From positions 1 to 37,833 of the forward strand of contig DASYBC010000115.1 in assembly GCA_036500965.1 (NCBI GenBank): 37,833 nt of DNA. Reading direction: 5' to 3'. A model generated the notes under the pieces. The model did no database searches. It had not been told where the DNA came from and saw only the letters and a program-made list of their open reading frames with translations. The DNA is from AP-15 sp036500965. GTDB lineage: Bacteria > Pseudomonadota > Alphaproteobacteria > ATCC43930 > CGMCC-115725. A program made the position numbers and the translations under genes. Positions 17,470 through 25,032 of the stretch are shown here, piece after piece (position 1 is the first letter of the stretch; every line of letters starts with the position of its first letter).

Positions 17470-19698
17470 ATGCGCTTCTTCGCCCATCTTCGCCGCGGCA
17501 TCCTCTATCTGCTGCCGCTCACCCTGCTGTTGGCAGCAATTGGCGCGCGGATCGCGGCACCCGATCTGCTCGACCGGCTGTCCTCGATCGCGTTCGATTT
17601 CTATCAGCGCGCCCGCCCGCGGGTGCCGGGGCATTCGCCGATCCGCATCGTCGATATCGACGACCGGAGCCTCGCGGCGATCGGCCAATGGCCGTGGCCG
17701 CGCACGACGGTGGCGCAGCTGGTCGACCGCCTGGCCGCTGCCGGTGCCGCAGTCGTCGCCTTTGACATCGATTTTGCCGAGCCCGACCGGACCTCGCCAA
17801 AGCTCTTGCTGCCGCTGCTTGCTCGGAACGGGGTCAGCGCCGCGGATGCGCAGCAGCTGCTCCGAACCTTGCCTGATCCCGACCTGGTTTTGGCGGCGGC
17901 GATGCGCAAGGTGCCGGTGGTGACCGGGTTCATCCTGAGCGACCGCGGCGGCCGGCGGGCGCCGGCGGCCAAAGCCGGCTTTGCCTTTGCCGGCGACAGC
18001 CCGCTCGGCCATGTCGACAATTTCACCGGGGCGATCCCCAATTTGCCGGTATTGGAAGCCGCGGCGGTAGGCGACGGATTTCTCAACCAGTATCTCGATC
18101 CCGATCATGTCGTGCGCCGGGTGCCGCTGGTCCTGACCTTGAACGGCAAGCCCTACCCCTCGCTCGACGCCGAGGCGCTACGGCTCGCTTTTGGCGCCAC
18201 GACCTTTGTCGGACGGGCCGCCGGCGCCAATGGCGAAAAGAATTTCGGCCAGGACACCGGCTTGACCGCGCTGCGCATCGGCCCGCTGACGGTGCCGACC
18301 GACGCGGCCGGTCGGGTCTGGCTGTACTATGCCCGGCGCCAGCCCGACCGCACCGTTTCGGCCGCCGATGTGCTGGCCGGAACGTTCGATCCGGCGATGT
18401 TTTCCGGCCATATCGTGCTGATCGGCACATCGGCCGCCGGGGTCATCAACGACCAGCAGGCAACGCCGCTGTCGCGCGCCGTGCCAGGGGTCGAGATCCA
18501 CGCCCAGCTGCTCGACGAAATCCTCGAAGGCAGCTATCTGACGCGGCCCGATTGGGCGGTCGGCGCCGAAATCCTGTTCTCGCTCCTGGTCGGCGCCGGG
18601 CTGATCCTGGCGGTGCCGCGGATCGGCGCGCTGGCGAGTGCCGCACTCGGCGGCGCCACGGTCGCGGCGGCGTTCGGCGGTTCATGGCTCGCCTTCGCGC
18701 ATTGGCATCTGCTGCTCGACCCGGTCTATCCCTCGGCGGTCATCACCTTCGTCTATCTGGTGGCGAGCCTCCTGGGCTATCTGCGCACCGAGGCGCGGCA
18801 ACGCGAAATCCGCGGCGCATTTTCGCGATACATGTCGCCGCATTATGTCGAGGAGCTGGCGGCGCACCCCGAAAAGCTGGTGCTCGGCGGCGAGACCCGG
18901 ATCATGACGATCCTGTTCTGCGACATCCGCGGCTTCACCAGCATGGCCGAGGGCATGGATGCGCGGACCTTGACGCGCTTCATGAACAGCTTCTTGTCGC
19001 CGATGACCGAGATCATCACCAACCACAAGGGGACGATCGACAAATATATCGGCGACTGCATCATGGCGTTCTGGAACGCCCCGCTCGACGATCCCGACCA
19101 TGCCGGGAACGCGGTGCGCGCGGCCCAGGCGATGCGCCGCAAGCTCGTCGAGCTGAACCGGGTCTGGCAGGACGAGGCCGCCGCCGCCGGCAAGCCGTGG
19201 CGCCCCGTGCAGATCGGCATCGGCATCAACACCGGCGAATGCGTCGTCGGCAATTTCGGTTCAGAGCAGCATTTCGACTATTCGCTGTTGGGCGACCCGG
19301 TCAATCTGGCCTCGCGCCTCGAGGGCCTCGGCAAGGTCTACGGCATCGATCTGGTGATCGGCGAGGAAACCGCGGCGCGCCTCGGCGACCCCGAGCTGGC
19401 CCCGGCGCTGATCGAAATCGATCTGGTCGCGGTCAAAGGCAAGCGCCACGCCGGCCATGTCTATACGCTGCCGCCCGAAGCGGTCGCGGATGAGCTCGGC
19501 GATCCGCACAAGGCATTGCTGCGCGCCTACCGGGGCCAGGATTGGGCGATCGCGCTGCGGCTGCTCGATGACGGCCGGCTCATCGCGGCGCGCCACCTCG
19601 CCCCACTCTACGAGCTCTACCGGCGGCGAATCGCCCATTTCCAAAGCGAGGCTCCGCCCGGCGATTGGGACGGCGTGTTTACCGCCGAGGAGAAGTGA
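17470..19698 (+). CDS. CHASE2-domain class III adenylate cyclase, membrane protein
   Basis: A protein of about 742 residues with an N-terminal membrane segment (LYLLPLTLLLAAIGARI), an extracytoplasmic CHASE2 sensor domain (starting around FDFYQRARPRVPGHSPIRIVD, to about residue 350), three closely packed membrane segments (about 365-445) and a cytosolic cyclase domain (about 475-660). Metal-binding aspartates are in LFCDIRGFTSM and KYIGDCIMAFW. The lysine of DKYIGD and the aspartate of LLGDPVNLASRLE fit ATP as substrate, and the latter motif holds the catalytic Asn and Arg. The likely product is cAMP in response to an unknown periplasmic signal. The frame is open to GTG 17419 and ATG 17440; 17470 is preferred because the hydrophobic anchor follows it, but this is uncertain. 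Confidence 0.92.
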   Translation: MRFFAHLRRGILYLLPLTLLLAAIGARIAAPDLLDRLSSIAFDFYQRARPRVPGHSPIRIVDIDDRSLAAIGQWPWPRTTVAQLVDRLAAAGAAVVAFDIDFAEPDRTSPKLLLPLLARNGVSAADAQQLLRTLPDPDLVLAAAMRKVPVVTGFILSDRGGRRAPAAKAGFAFAGDSPLGHVDNFTGAIPNLPVLEAAAVGDGFLNQYLDPDHVVRRVPLVLTLNGKPYPSLDAEALRLAFGATTFVGRAAGANGEKNFGQDTGLTALRIGPLTVPTDAAGRVWLYYARRQPDRTVSAADVLAGTFDPAMFSGHIVLIGTSAAGVINDQQATPLSRAVPGVEIHAQLLDEILEGSYLTRPDWAVGAEILFSLLVGAGLILAVPRIGALASAALGGATVAAAFGGSWLAFAHWHLLLDPVYPSAVITFVYLVASLLGYLRTEARQREIRGAFSRYMSPHYVEELAAHPEKLVLGGETRIMTILFCDIRGFTSMAEGMDARTLTRFMNSFLSPMTEIITNHKGTIDKYIGDCIMAFWNAPLDDPDHAGNAVRAAQAMRRKLVELNRVWQDEAAAAGKPWRPVQIGIGINTGECVVGNFGSEQHFDYSLLGDPVNLASRLEGLGKVYGIDLVIGEETAARLGDPELAPALIEIDLVAVKGKRHAGHVYTLPPEAVADELGDPHKALLRAYRGQDWAIALRLLDDGRLIAARHLAPLYELYRRRIAHFQSEAPPGDWDGVFTAEEK

Positions 19699-19890
19699 AC
19701 CGCTCGCCAGGAATGGTTAAACCCCTGAGCCGCCTGCCCATCTGCCAAAAATTTACCCTCTTTGTGTCAATTCGTAACGGAAAGTGACTTTATTTTAACC
19801 GCATTCTCGACGATAATCTCCGGCACGGGAGCACAGGGCATCGGGGATCTAGCCCGCCACGGCGACGTAGTCGCCCAAGGAGCGCAGCCA

Positions 19891-20094
19891 ATGGGCGTGA
19901 TGGAGTTTCAGGTGTGCCGGCGCGGCCGCGAAGCACAATGGGTGGTGACCCTCGGCAACGCGGTCTACGGCGCCTATCTGGACAAGGAGCAGGCATTGCT
20001 CGACGCCGTCGACGCCGCGCGCGATGCGCTGCAGGCCGGCCGCGAGGCCCAGGTGTGGCTGCGCGACCGCAGCACCGCCGCCAGGGTGTTCTGA
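19891..20094 (+). CDS. Small conserved-looking protein of unknown function (67 residues)
   Basis: The start ATG 19891 has an AAGGAG site 8 bases upstream. The sequence has an N-terminal beta-rich part (VMEFQVCRRGREAQWVVTLG) and then a helix carrying KEQALLDAVDAARDAL, ending in VWLRD. This layout faintly recalls DUF2188-type small proteins, but no motif is decisive. No signal peptide or membrane segment is visible. It stands alone between the cyclase and glgC, with an AT-richer 190-bp leader (19699-19890) that probably contains its promoter. Confidence 0.65.
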   Translation: MGVMEFQVCRRGREAQWVVTLGNAVYGAYLDKEQALLDAVDAARDALQAGREAQVWLRDRSTAARVF

Positions 20095-20137
20095 GCCGCC
20101 CGCCATCCGTTTCGGAGCCAACGCCATAATCCCGACC

Positions 20138-20321
20138 GTCGGCGCCGGGCTCGCGCCGACAGCGCTCAGCCAATCGCCGCCAGGCTCGCGCCGACAGCGC
20201 TCAACCATCGGCGCCGGGCTCGCGCCGAGAGCGCTCAACCATCGGCGCCGGGGTCGCGCCGACAGCGCTCAGCCAATCGCCGCCAGGCTCGCGCCGACAG
20301 CGCTCAGGCAATCGCCGCCAG
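20138..20321. repeat. Tandem array of five 34-35-bp units
   Basis: Five contiguous imperfect copies are marked by CTCGCGCCGA at 20150, 20185, 20219, 20253 (one mismatch) and 20288, giving periods of 35, 34, 34 and 35. Each unit contains an AGCGCT palindrome and GGCGCC or CGCCGCC. The period is not a multiple of three, so the array is not coding. The last unit overlaps the final codons and stop of glgC. There are no spacers, so it is not a CRISPR. Confidence 0.9.
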
Positions 20322-21569
20322 CATCTCGGCGGTGACGAGAGTGACGCCGCCAGCGCTGCGGTAGAAGCGTCGGGCGTCGAGCGCGGGATCCTCGCCGACG
20401 ACCAGCCCCTCGCCGATCTTGCAGCCGCGGTCGACCACGACCTTGGTCAGCCGGGCATGGCGGCCGACCTCGACATCGGGCAGCAGCACCGCCTCGCGGG
20501 TCTGCGCATATGAGTTGACCCGGCAATTCGAGAACATCAGCGAGCGCCGGACCGTACCGCCGGACACGATGCAGCCGCCCGAGACCATCGAATCGACCGC
20601 CATGCCGCGCCGGTCCTCGTCGTCGAACACAAATTTGGCTGGCGGCAATTGCTGCTGGTAGGTCCAGATCGGCCAGTTGGGGTCGTAGATGTCGAGCGAC
20701 GGGGTCGGCATGACCAGATCGATGTTGGCCGCCCAATAGCCGTCGATCGTGCCGACGTCGCGCCAATAGGCTTCGGCCTCCGGCGTCGTCTTGACACAGC
20801 TTTCCTCGAACGAATGGGCGACGGCCTGCCCGCTTCTGACCAGCCTCGGGATCACATCCTTGCCGAAATCATGGCTCGACCCGGGGTCATGGTGGTCGCG
20901 CTCGAGTTCGGCATAAAGGAAGTCCGCGCCGAACACGTAGACCCCCATGCTGGCGAGCGCCCGGTCGGGCTTGCCGGCGATCGCCGGCGGAACCCGGGGC
21001 TTTTCGAGAAAATCGACGATCCGCATCCCCTCATCGACCGCCATGACCCCGAAATCGGAGGCCTCGGCGAGCGGCACCTCGACGCAGGCGACCGTGCAGT
21101 CGGCGCCCTTGGCGACATGGTCGGCCAGCATGTTCGAGTAATCCATCTTGTAGATGTGGTCGCCGGCCAGCACCACGAAATAGCGCGGCCCGGCAGCCTT
21201 CAGGATATCGAAGTTCTGATAGACGGCGTCGGCGGTGCCGCGATACCACGTCGCCTCGTCGAGCCGCTGCTGCGCCGGCAACAGATCGAGAAACTCGCCC
21301 ATCTCCGGGCGCAGAAACGACCAGCCCATCTGCAGATGGCGCAACAGGCTGTGCGCCTTGTACTGGGTCAGGACCGCGATCCGCCGCACCCCCGAATTGA
21401 GGCAATTCGACAAGGTAAAGTCGATGATCCGGAACTTGCCGCCGAAAAACACCGCCGGCTTGGCCCGCCGGTCGGTCAATTGCCGGAGCCGGCTGCCGCG
21501 GCCGCCGGCCAGCACCAAGGCGAGCGCCTGCCGCGCCAGCCGCTGTTGAATGCGCGCGTCCGACAGCAT
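20304..21569 (-). CDS. glgC: Glucose-1-phosphate adenylyltransferase (ADP-glucose pyrophosphorylase)
   Basis: A 421-residue cytosolic enzyme that makes ADP-glucose, the committed donor for bacterial glycogen and related alpha-glucans. The N-terminal nucleotide site LVLAGGRGSRLRQLTDRRAKP is followed by the FRIIDFTLSNCLNSG segment. Then come the VLAGDHIYKMDY metal and substrate loop, FLEKP, YWRDVGTIDGYWAAN and a C-terminal left-handed beta-helix with VSGGTVRRSLMFSNCRV. Length and order match GlgC. No other glycogen gene is present in the window. The last codons (LAAIA and stop) are made from the final unit of the tandem repeat at 20138-20321. The ATG at 21569 starts a family-typical extension. 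Confidence 0.95.
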   Translation of the reverse strand: MLSDARIQQRLARQALALVLAGGRGSRLRQLTDRRAKPAVFFGGKFRIIDFTLSNCLNSGVRRIAVLTQYKAHSLLRHLQMGWSFLRPEMGEFLDLLPAQQRLDEATWYRGTADAVYQNFDILKAAGPRYFVVLAGDHIYKMDYSNMLADHVAKGADCTVACVEVPLAEASDFGVMAVDEGMRIVDFLEKPRVPPAIAGKPDRALASMGVYVFGADFLYAELERDHHDPGSSHDFGKDVIPRLVRSGQAVAHSFEESCVKTTPEAEAYWRDVGTIDGYWAANIDLVMPTPSLDIYDPNWPIWTYQQQLPPAKFVFDDEDRRGMAVDSMVSGGCIVSGGTVRRSLMFSNCRVNSYAQTREAVLLPDVEVGRHARLTKVVVDRGCKIGEGLVVGEDPALDARRFYRSAGGVTLVTAEMLAAIA

Positions 21570-21648
21570 GCCCGCCTCCCCGGGTTGGTTTAAGCGAGCT
21601 TACCCCCGGACCGAGACCGCTTCACGCGCCGAATCCGCGGGCGCCTTC

Positions 21649-21918
21649 TCACCGCACCACGCGCAGCAGCGCAAACAGAACCGCATCGAGCAGCCCGACG
21701 ATAGCGAACACGAAGCCAAAGATCCGCACCGTTTGCTGGTGCACAGCGCGCTCGATCACCAGGGTCAAACGCTGCTCCATCGTATCGAGATCCTGCCGGC
21801 TGACGAGAAAAGGCAGCACATGCGCCGCGAGCGCCGAAGTCTGGGCTTCCGCCGCTTCGCGCGGAAGGCCGGCCGCTTCGAGCGCCTTGGCACATGACAG
21901 GGTATCGATCGTCACCAT
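21649..21918 (-). CDS. Small coiled-coil protein with C-terminal membrane helix
   Basis: An 89-residue protein with a helical, alanine-rich N-terminal half (about 5-45), a segment KQDL-like in character (VSRQDLDTMEQRLTLVIERA) and a single C-terminal hydrophobic helix (VRIFGFVFAIVGLLDAVLFALL). This resembles the small DUF1640/CCDC90-like proteins common in proteobacteria, which are anchored by their C-terminus with the coiled coil in the cytosol. The function is unknown. It sits on the same strand as glgC but 79 bases upstream, so it may or may not be cotranscribed. The ribosome binding site is weak. Confidence 0.65.
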   Translation of the reverse strand: MVTIDTLSCAKALEAAGLPREAAEAQTSALAAHVLPFLVSRQDLDTMEQRLTLVIERAVHQQTVRIFGFVFAIVGLLDAVLFALLRVVR

Positions 21919-22117
21919 ATCGCTCGGTCACATCGAGCTTGGGACATCACGGTAACCCGACCAGTCTCCTCATGTCGCGCCGTTGGGCCGACACCAAAAA
22001 TCGACATATTTGTTGCGCTGCGTCTTTCGCGCCATGGTCGCAGTACGGCGGCGCAACGGCGCGACGGGGACCCTCGACGCAGCAACAGACATTCAGGAGC
22101 CGAGAAGGCAAGAGCAG

Positions 22118-22360
22118 CTAACGGATGAATCGGGAGAGGTCGGCGTTTGGGCGAGGGCGCCCGACCTGTTCGCGGACGAGCAGCGGCCGATCCGCACCTC
22201 GGCGCCGGGCGGACGGTCGCAGGCGGTGAAGCTGATCTCTTCCAACAGCCGATCGAGGATCGTGTGCAGCCGCCGCGCACCGATATTCTCGACCGCGGTG
22301 TTGATCTCCTCGGCCAACAGCGCGATCTCGTCGAGCGCCACCCCTGGTCGCCAGCAAACG
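22118..22360 (-). pseudogene. Decayed duplicate of the 3' end of hslU
   Basis: The translation reads LLAEEINTAVENIGARRLHTIL and LLEEISFTACDRP in one frame, then shifts to PLLVREQVG and again to PNADLSRFIR followed by a stop. This mirrors the last 85 or so residues of the intact HslU at 25033-26364. At DNA level 22118-22357 matches 25033-25296 closely, with single-base indels near 22149-22170 and a deletion of about 20-25 bases near 22340. It lacks a start and most of the gene. The stop codon of the Sel1 lipoprotein gene lies directly at its upstream end, which marks a junction of unrelated DNA. Confidence 0.9.
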
Positions 22361-22362
22361 CC

Positions 22363-23166
22363 CTACCACGGCGAACAGCCGGCCATCCCGGCTATCGTCG
22401 GAGCGCCCGAAAGCACAGAATGGCATGTGTACCAGCTCGGCTGCCCTGATTCCTCGGGCGCCTGTCTTTGAGCTGCGTTTGACGCGGCGAAGGCATGCTC
22501 AAAAGCTTCGTATTGCGCCTCGTTGGCCTCCTCCTCCCTCTTTTTCTGTGTCGCCGCATACTGGGCCTCGGCTGCGGGTAAGCCATCTATGCTTTTTGGC
22601 AGCTTCCCGGCGTCTAGTAGCGCCATGAGCGGCTGACCTTGGTACCCCATGGTCCCGAACACCGCCCGTGCTTTTGCGGGGTCACGCGGCACGCCAAGAC
22701 CGTGGGCATAAAGCAAACCGAGCGCCGCTCTCGGGCGGAAGTCGGCATAGGTATTCTGAACTGATTTTTGGTACCAAAAAGCGGCGGCAGCATAATCTCG
22801 AGGGACACCGAGCCCCTTTTCGTAATATTCTCCTACTCTATATTCGGCAAGAGCTAAGTCAACCGAGTGGTCCATGTCATTCAAGCCATACCGTGGATCA
22901 CCAGGCGCAAAATATGGCTCGCCGCCTCCTCCGCGGATCGCTTCGTGCCATAAATTCATTGCTTCCGTGTAATCGTGAGCCTTGTCCGCCGCTATGGCTC
23001 GCTCCAAAACGTCGGGGCCCGACTGGCCCACCCTCCCGGAAGATGCTGTAGTAGTACTATATCCGCCAAGGCTTCCATAGGCGGGATATCCTGTACCAAC
23101 GTTCGGCACACAGCCGCCGAGAACAGCAACGCTCGTAAGAGCCGCTAGGCAAGCAGCACGTCGCAT
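22363..23166 (-). CDS. Sel1-like repeat lipoprotein with shared cysteine tail
   Basis: A 267-residue predicted lipoprotein. A signal peptide MRRAACLAALTSVAVLGGC ends in the lipobox cysteine (residue 19), which would anchor it in a membrane on the periplasmic side. Sel1-like helical repeats follow (LALAEYRVGEYYEKGLGVPRD, then RAALGLLYAHGLGVPRDPAKA), then a charged helix (TQKKREEEANEAQYEAFEHA). The C-terminal tail is CHSVLSGAPTIAGMAGCSPW. Sel1 repeats usually mediate protein contacts. The start is fixed by a GGAGG 6 bases upstream of ATG 23166. The tail nearly matches that of the next Sel1 gene. Base composition is lower in GC than surrounding core genes, suggesting transfer. Confidence 0.85.
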   Translation of the reverse strand: MRRAACLAALTSVAVLGGCVPNVGTGYPAYGSLGGYSTTTASSGRVGQSGPDVLERAIAADKAHDYTEAMNLWHEAIRGGGGEPYFAPGDPRYGLNDMDHSVDLALAEYRVGEYYEKGLGVPRDYAAAAFWYQKSVQNTYADFRPRAALGLLYAHGLGVPRDPAKARAVFGTMGYQGQPLMALLDAGKLPKSIDGLPAAEAQYAATQKKREEEANEAQYEAFEHAFAASNAAQRQAPEESGQPSWYTCHSVLSGAPTIAGMAGCSPW

Positions 23167-23260
23167 AGTTATCCTCCCTCGACGATCTTGTCTGATCGCT
23201 TCCTGATGTGGAGAAAAGATTGTGCCCGCGGCGCGCAAATCCCTCGGCGTCCGGCCTCCC

Positions 23261-24205
23261 TCACCACGGCGAGCAGCCCGCCATCCCGGCGATCATGGGA
23301 GCGCCGGAAAGCACAGAATGGCATGTAAACCAACTTGGCGCAGAAAACGTGGGGGCCTGATTGTAACCGGGCCGCGAGGTCACAACGACCCCGTTTCCCT
23401 GGCGCAGCATCATTCGCGCATCAGCATTGCCTTGCCTCGCTGACTTGAGAAACCACTTTCGTGCCTCCGCGTAATTCCGAGGGCCTCCCCAACCGTAATA
23501 ATACATAGCGCCGAGCATTACCTCCGCATTGGGTTCGTGTTGCTCGGCCGCTTTCAGAAACCATCTACGTGCCTCGGAGTAATCTTTAGGGCCGCCCTCC
23601 CCGTAGATATACATACCTCCGAGCATCCCCTCCGCCAGAACATGCCCCTGCTTTGCCGCATCCAAATACCACCTGCGGGCTTCCGTATAGTCCTTCGTTA
23701 CACCCTCGCCGTCCTGATACATTTTACCAACCACCGCTTGCGAGTTAACGTCCCCCAGTTGCGCTGCAGCAAGACACCACTTGGCGGCTCCCGCTAAGTC
23801 CTTCGGCCCGCCCTCGCCCCGATAGTACATGCCGCAAAGCGCCGCAGAAACGGCGCGTTTAGCTTCCGGCATCAACAGGCCGTTGGCGGATGCTAGATAC
23901 CATTTCCGGGCCTGAATAAGGTCCTTGGGTCCGCCCTCACTCAGATAAGACATGGCGCCAAGCATCCCCTGCGCCATCGCCTCGCCCTGCTCTGCCGCCT
24001 TGAGAAACCATTCGCGAGCTCGAGTATAATCCTTTTTTTCATAATATTGCTCACCCAACTCCGACTCGGCGAACTTATGGCCATTCTGCGCGTTTTGGAG
24101 TACTTCATCCGCCTTGGCCTGGATCTGCTGGGATAGGCAGAGGACAAACACGGCCATAGCCGCAAGGAGGTCGCGGGTCCGATTAGAAAGCCTTTGCGCG
24201 CTCAT
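23261..24205 (-). CDS. Exported Sel1-repeat protein with shared cysteine tail
   Basis: A 314-residue protein with an N-terminal hydrophobic export signal (LLAAMAVFVLCLSQQIQAKA) and about six Sel1 repeats in register, for example GMYIYGEGGPKDYSEARRWF and AMYYYGWGGPRNYAEARKWF. The C-terminus is CHSVLSGAPMIAGMAGCSPW. Repeats of this type form a curved helical solenoid that binds partner proteins. The ATG at 24205 has a GGAG about 10 bases upstream; further upstream ATGs lack the signal. It precedes the Sel1 lipoprotein gene on the same strand by 94 bases and probably forms a unit with it. Composition is less GC-rich than the flanks. The function is unknown. Confidence 0.88.
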   Translation of the reverse strand: MSAQRLSNRTRDLLAAMAVFVLCLSQQIQAKADEVLQNAQNGHKFAESELGEQYYEKKDYTRAREWFLKAAEQGEAMAQGMLGAMSYLSEGGPKDLIQARKWYLASANGLLMPEAKRAVSAALCGMYYRGEGGPKDLAGAAKWCLAAAQLGDVNSQAVVGKMYQDGEGVTKDYTEARRWYLDAAKQGHVLAEGMLGGMYIYGEGGPKDYSEARRWFLKAAEQHEPNAEVMLGAMYYYGWGGPRNYAEARKWFLKSARQGNADARMMLRQGNGVVVTSRPGYNQAPTFSAPSWFTCHSVLSGAPMIAGMAGCSPW

Positions 24206-24314
24206 TGTTGCTGGACTCCAAGGGCGGCCGATTGACATGGCCGCCACGACACTCATTGACCGCTCGTGCGATCGTTTACCCGGGCCTACACCTTAAAACC
24301 ATGGCACCAATGGG

Positions 24315-24554
24315 CTACCGGCAGGGAATGCGAACGTACTCCGCACCATTCCATGCATAACCGCAATTGGTCGCATGTGTGTGATGACTCGGCGGCACAT
24401 AGAGATTGGTGCCATGCTCCGCGTTGAACTGTTGGACGAAGCTCCCGTATTGATCAGCGAACGCGTTCCAGTTCTGCTGCGTTTGGCTGTCTTGCGCGAA
24501 CGCGGGGACTGTTAACAGCGCAAAGATACTGGCTCCTAACAAGGACTTTTTCAT
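24315..24554 (-). CDS. Small secreted protein (79 residues)
   Basis: A clear signal peptide (MKKSLLGASIFALLTVPAFA, cleavage before QDSQ) is followed by a polar mature region of about 59 residues with two cysteines (in NCGYAW and IPCR), a His-rich stretch (SHHTHATNCGY) and several aromatic residues. No family was recognised. ATG 24554 has a GAGGAGA ribosome binding site about 6 bases upstream. It lies 109 bases before the Sel1 gene on the same strand and shares its AT-richer composition, so it belongs to the same accessory patch. The His and Cys residues could bind metal, but that is a guess. Confidence 0.75.
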   Translation of the reverse strand: MKKSLLGASIFALLTVPAFAQDSQTQQNWNAFADQYGSFVQQFNAEHGTNLYVPPSHHTHATNCGYAWNGAEYVRIPCR

Positions 24555-25032
24555 CCGTGTTCTCCTCAAGTAGAAAAGTCCACTGGCACTGCGTTATTGG
24601 CCCGGTTTCTCGAGTGTCTGCGATTGCCGGTGGTGGCGGGTCCAACGTCCTTCGCATGCTGCTGACGACGCAGGCGTTGATGTCCCGGTTGTGACCTCCC
24701 TGCTGCTTAGCGTTACTTTCCGAATGTGCATCCCACGATCGCCGCGGCACCGGTCAAGCGAAGCCCAATTTATCGCATTTTTGCCACAAAACCGCCAGTT
24801 TTTTATATGGTTAATCTATCGCTGTTTGCGATTGCGTCGCGAAGCGCAACAGGCAGCTCGATAGCGTTCCGGCGGAGCTTTGGTGGGCTCCTCGCGGTCT
24901 CGGAGCGGAGCAAGTTGACCATTGCTCGTCGCCCCGCGTCAGGAGGCCCATGGCAGCGGCACCTCGGACACCCCTGGGTTCCCGCTTTCGCGGGAACGAC
25001 GAAGAGGTGGAGATGCGCCTGTTAGGCGCGGC
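24555..25032. other. Intergenic region between the accessory patch and hslU
   Basis: About 480 bases without a convincing gene. An AT-rich segment near 24770-24830 is the likely promoter area for the small secreted protein or the patch. A half copy of a palindromic repeat lies at 24978-24997, and a short hairpin GCGCCT/AGGCGC (25015-25020, 25024-25029) sits just after the hslU stop and may be its terminator. Confidence 0.5.
24978..24997. repeat. Hairpin half-copy of the CCCGCTTTCGCGGG repeat family
   Basis: An 8-bp stem GTTCCCGC/GCGGGAAC with a TTTC loop, followed by GACGA. It resembles one half of the element at 34308-34419. Such elements are dispersed intergenic repeats in many proteobacteria. 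Confidence 0.7.

Noticed and set aside
12320..17923. Two plus-strand open frames of more than 850 codons opposite the glutamate dehydrogenase gene
   Set aside because: They are antisense shadows caused by high GC and codon bias. Their translations are Arg/Gly/Asp-rich, with no family motifs, while the minus-strand gene has full-length conserved motifs.
20138..20321. Possible CRISPR array
   Set aside because: The 34-35-bp units are directly contiguous and lack unique spacers, and there are no cas genes in the window.
22118..22360. Possible functional short HslU-like protein
   Set aside because: Two frameshifts and a deletion break the frame, and there is no ATPase domain. It is a relic.
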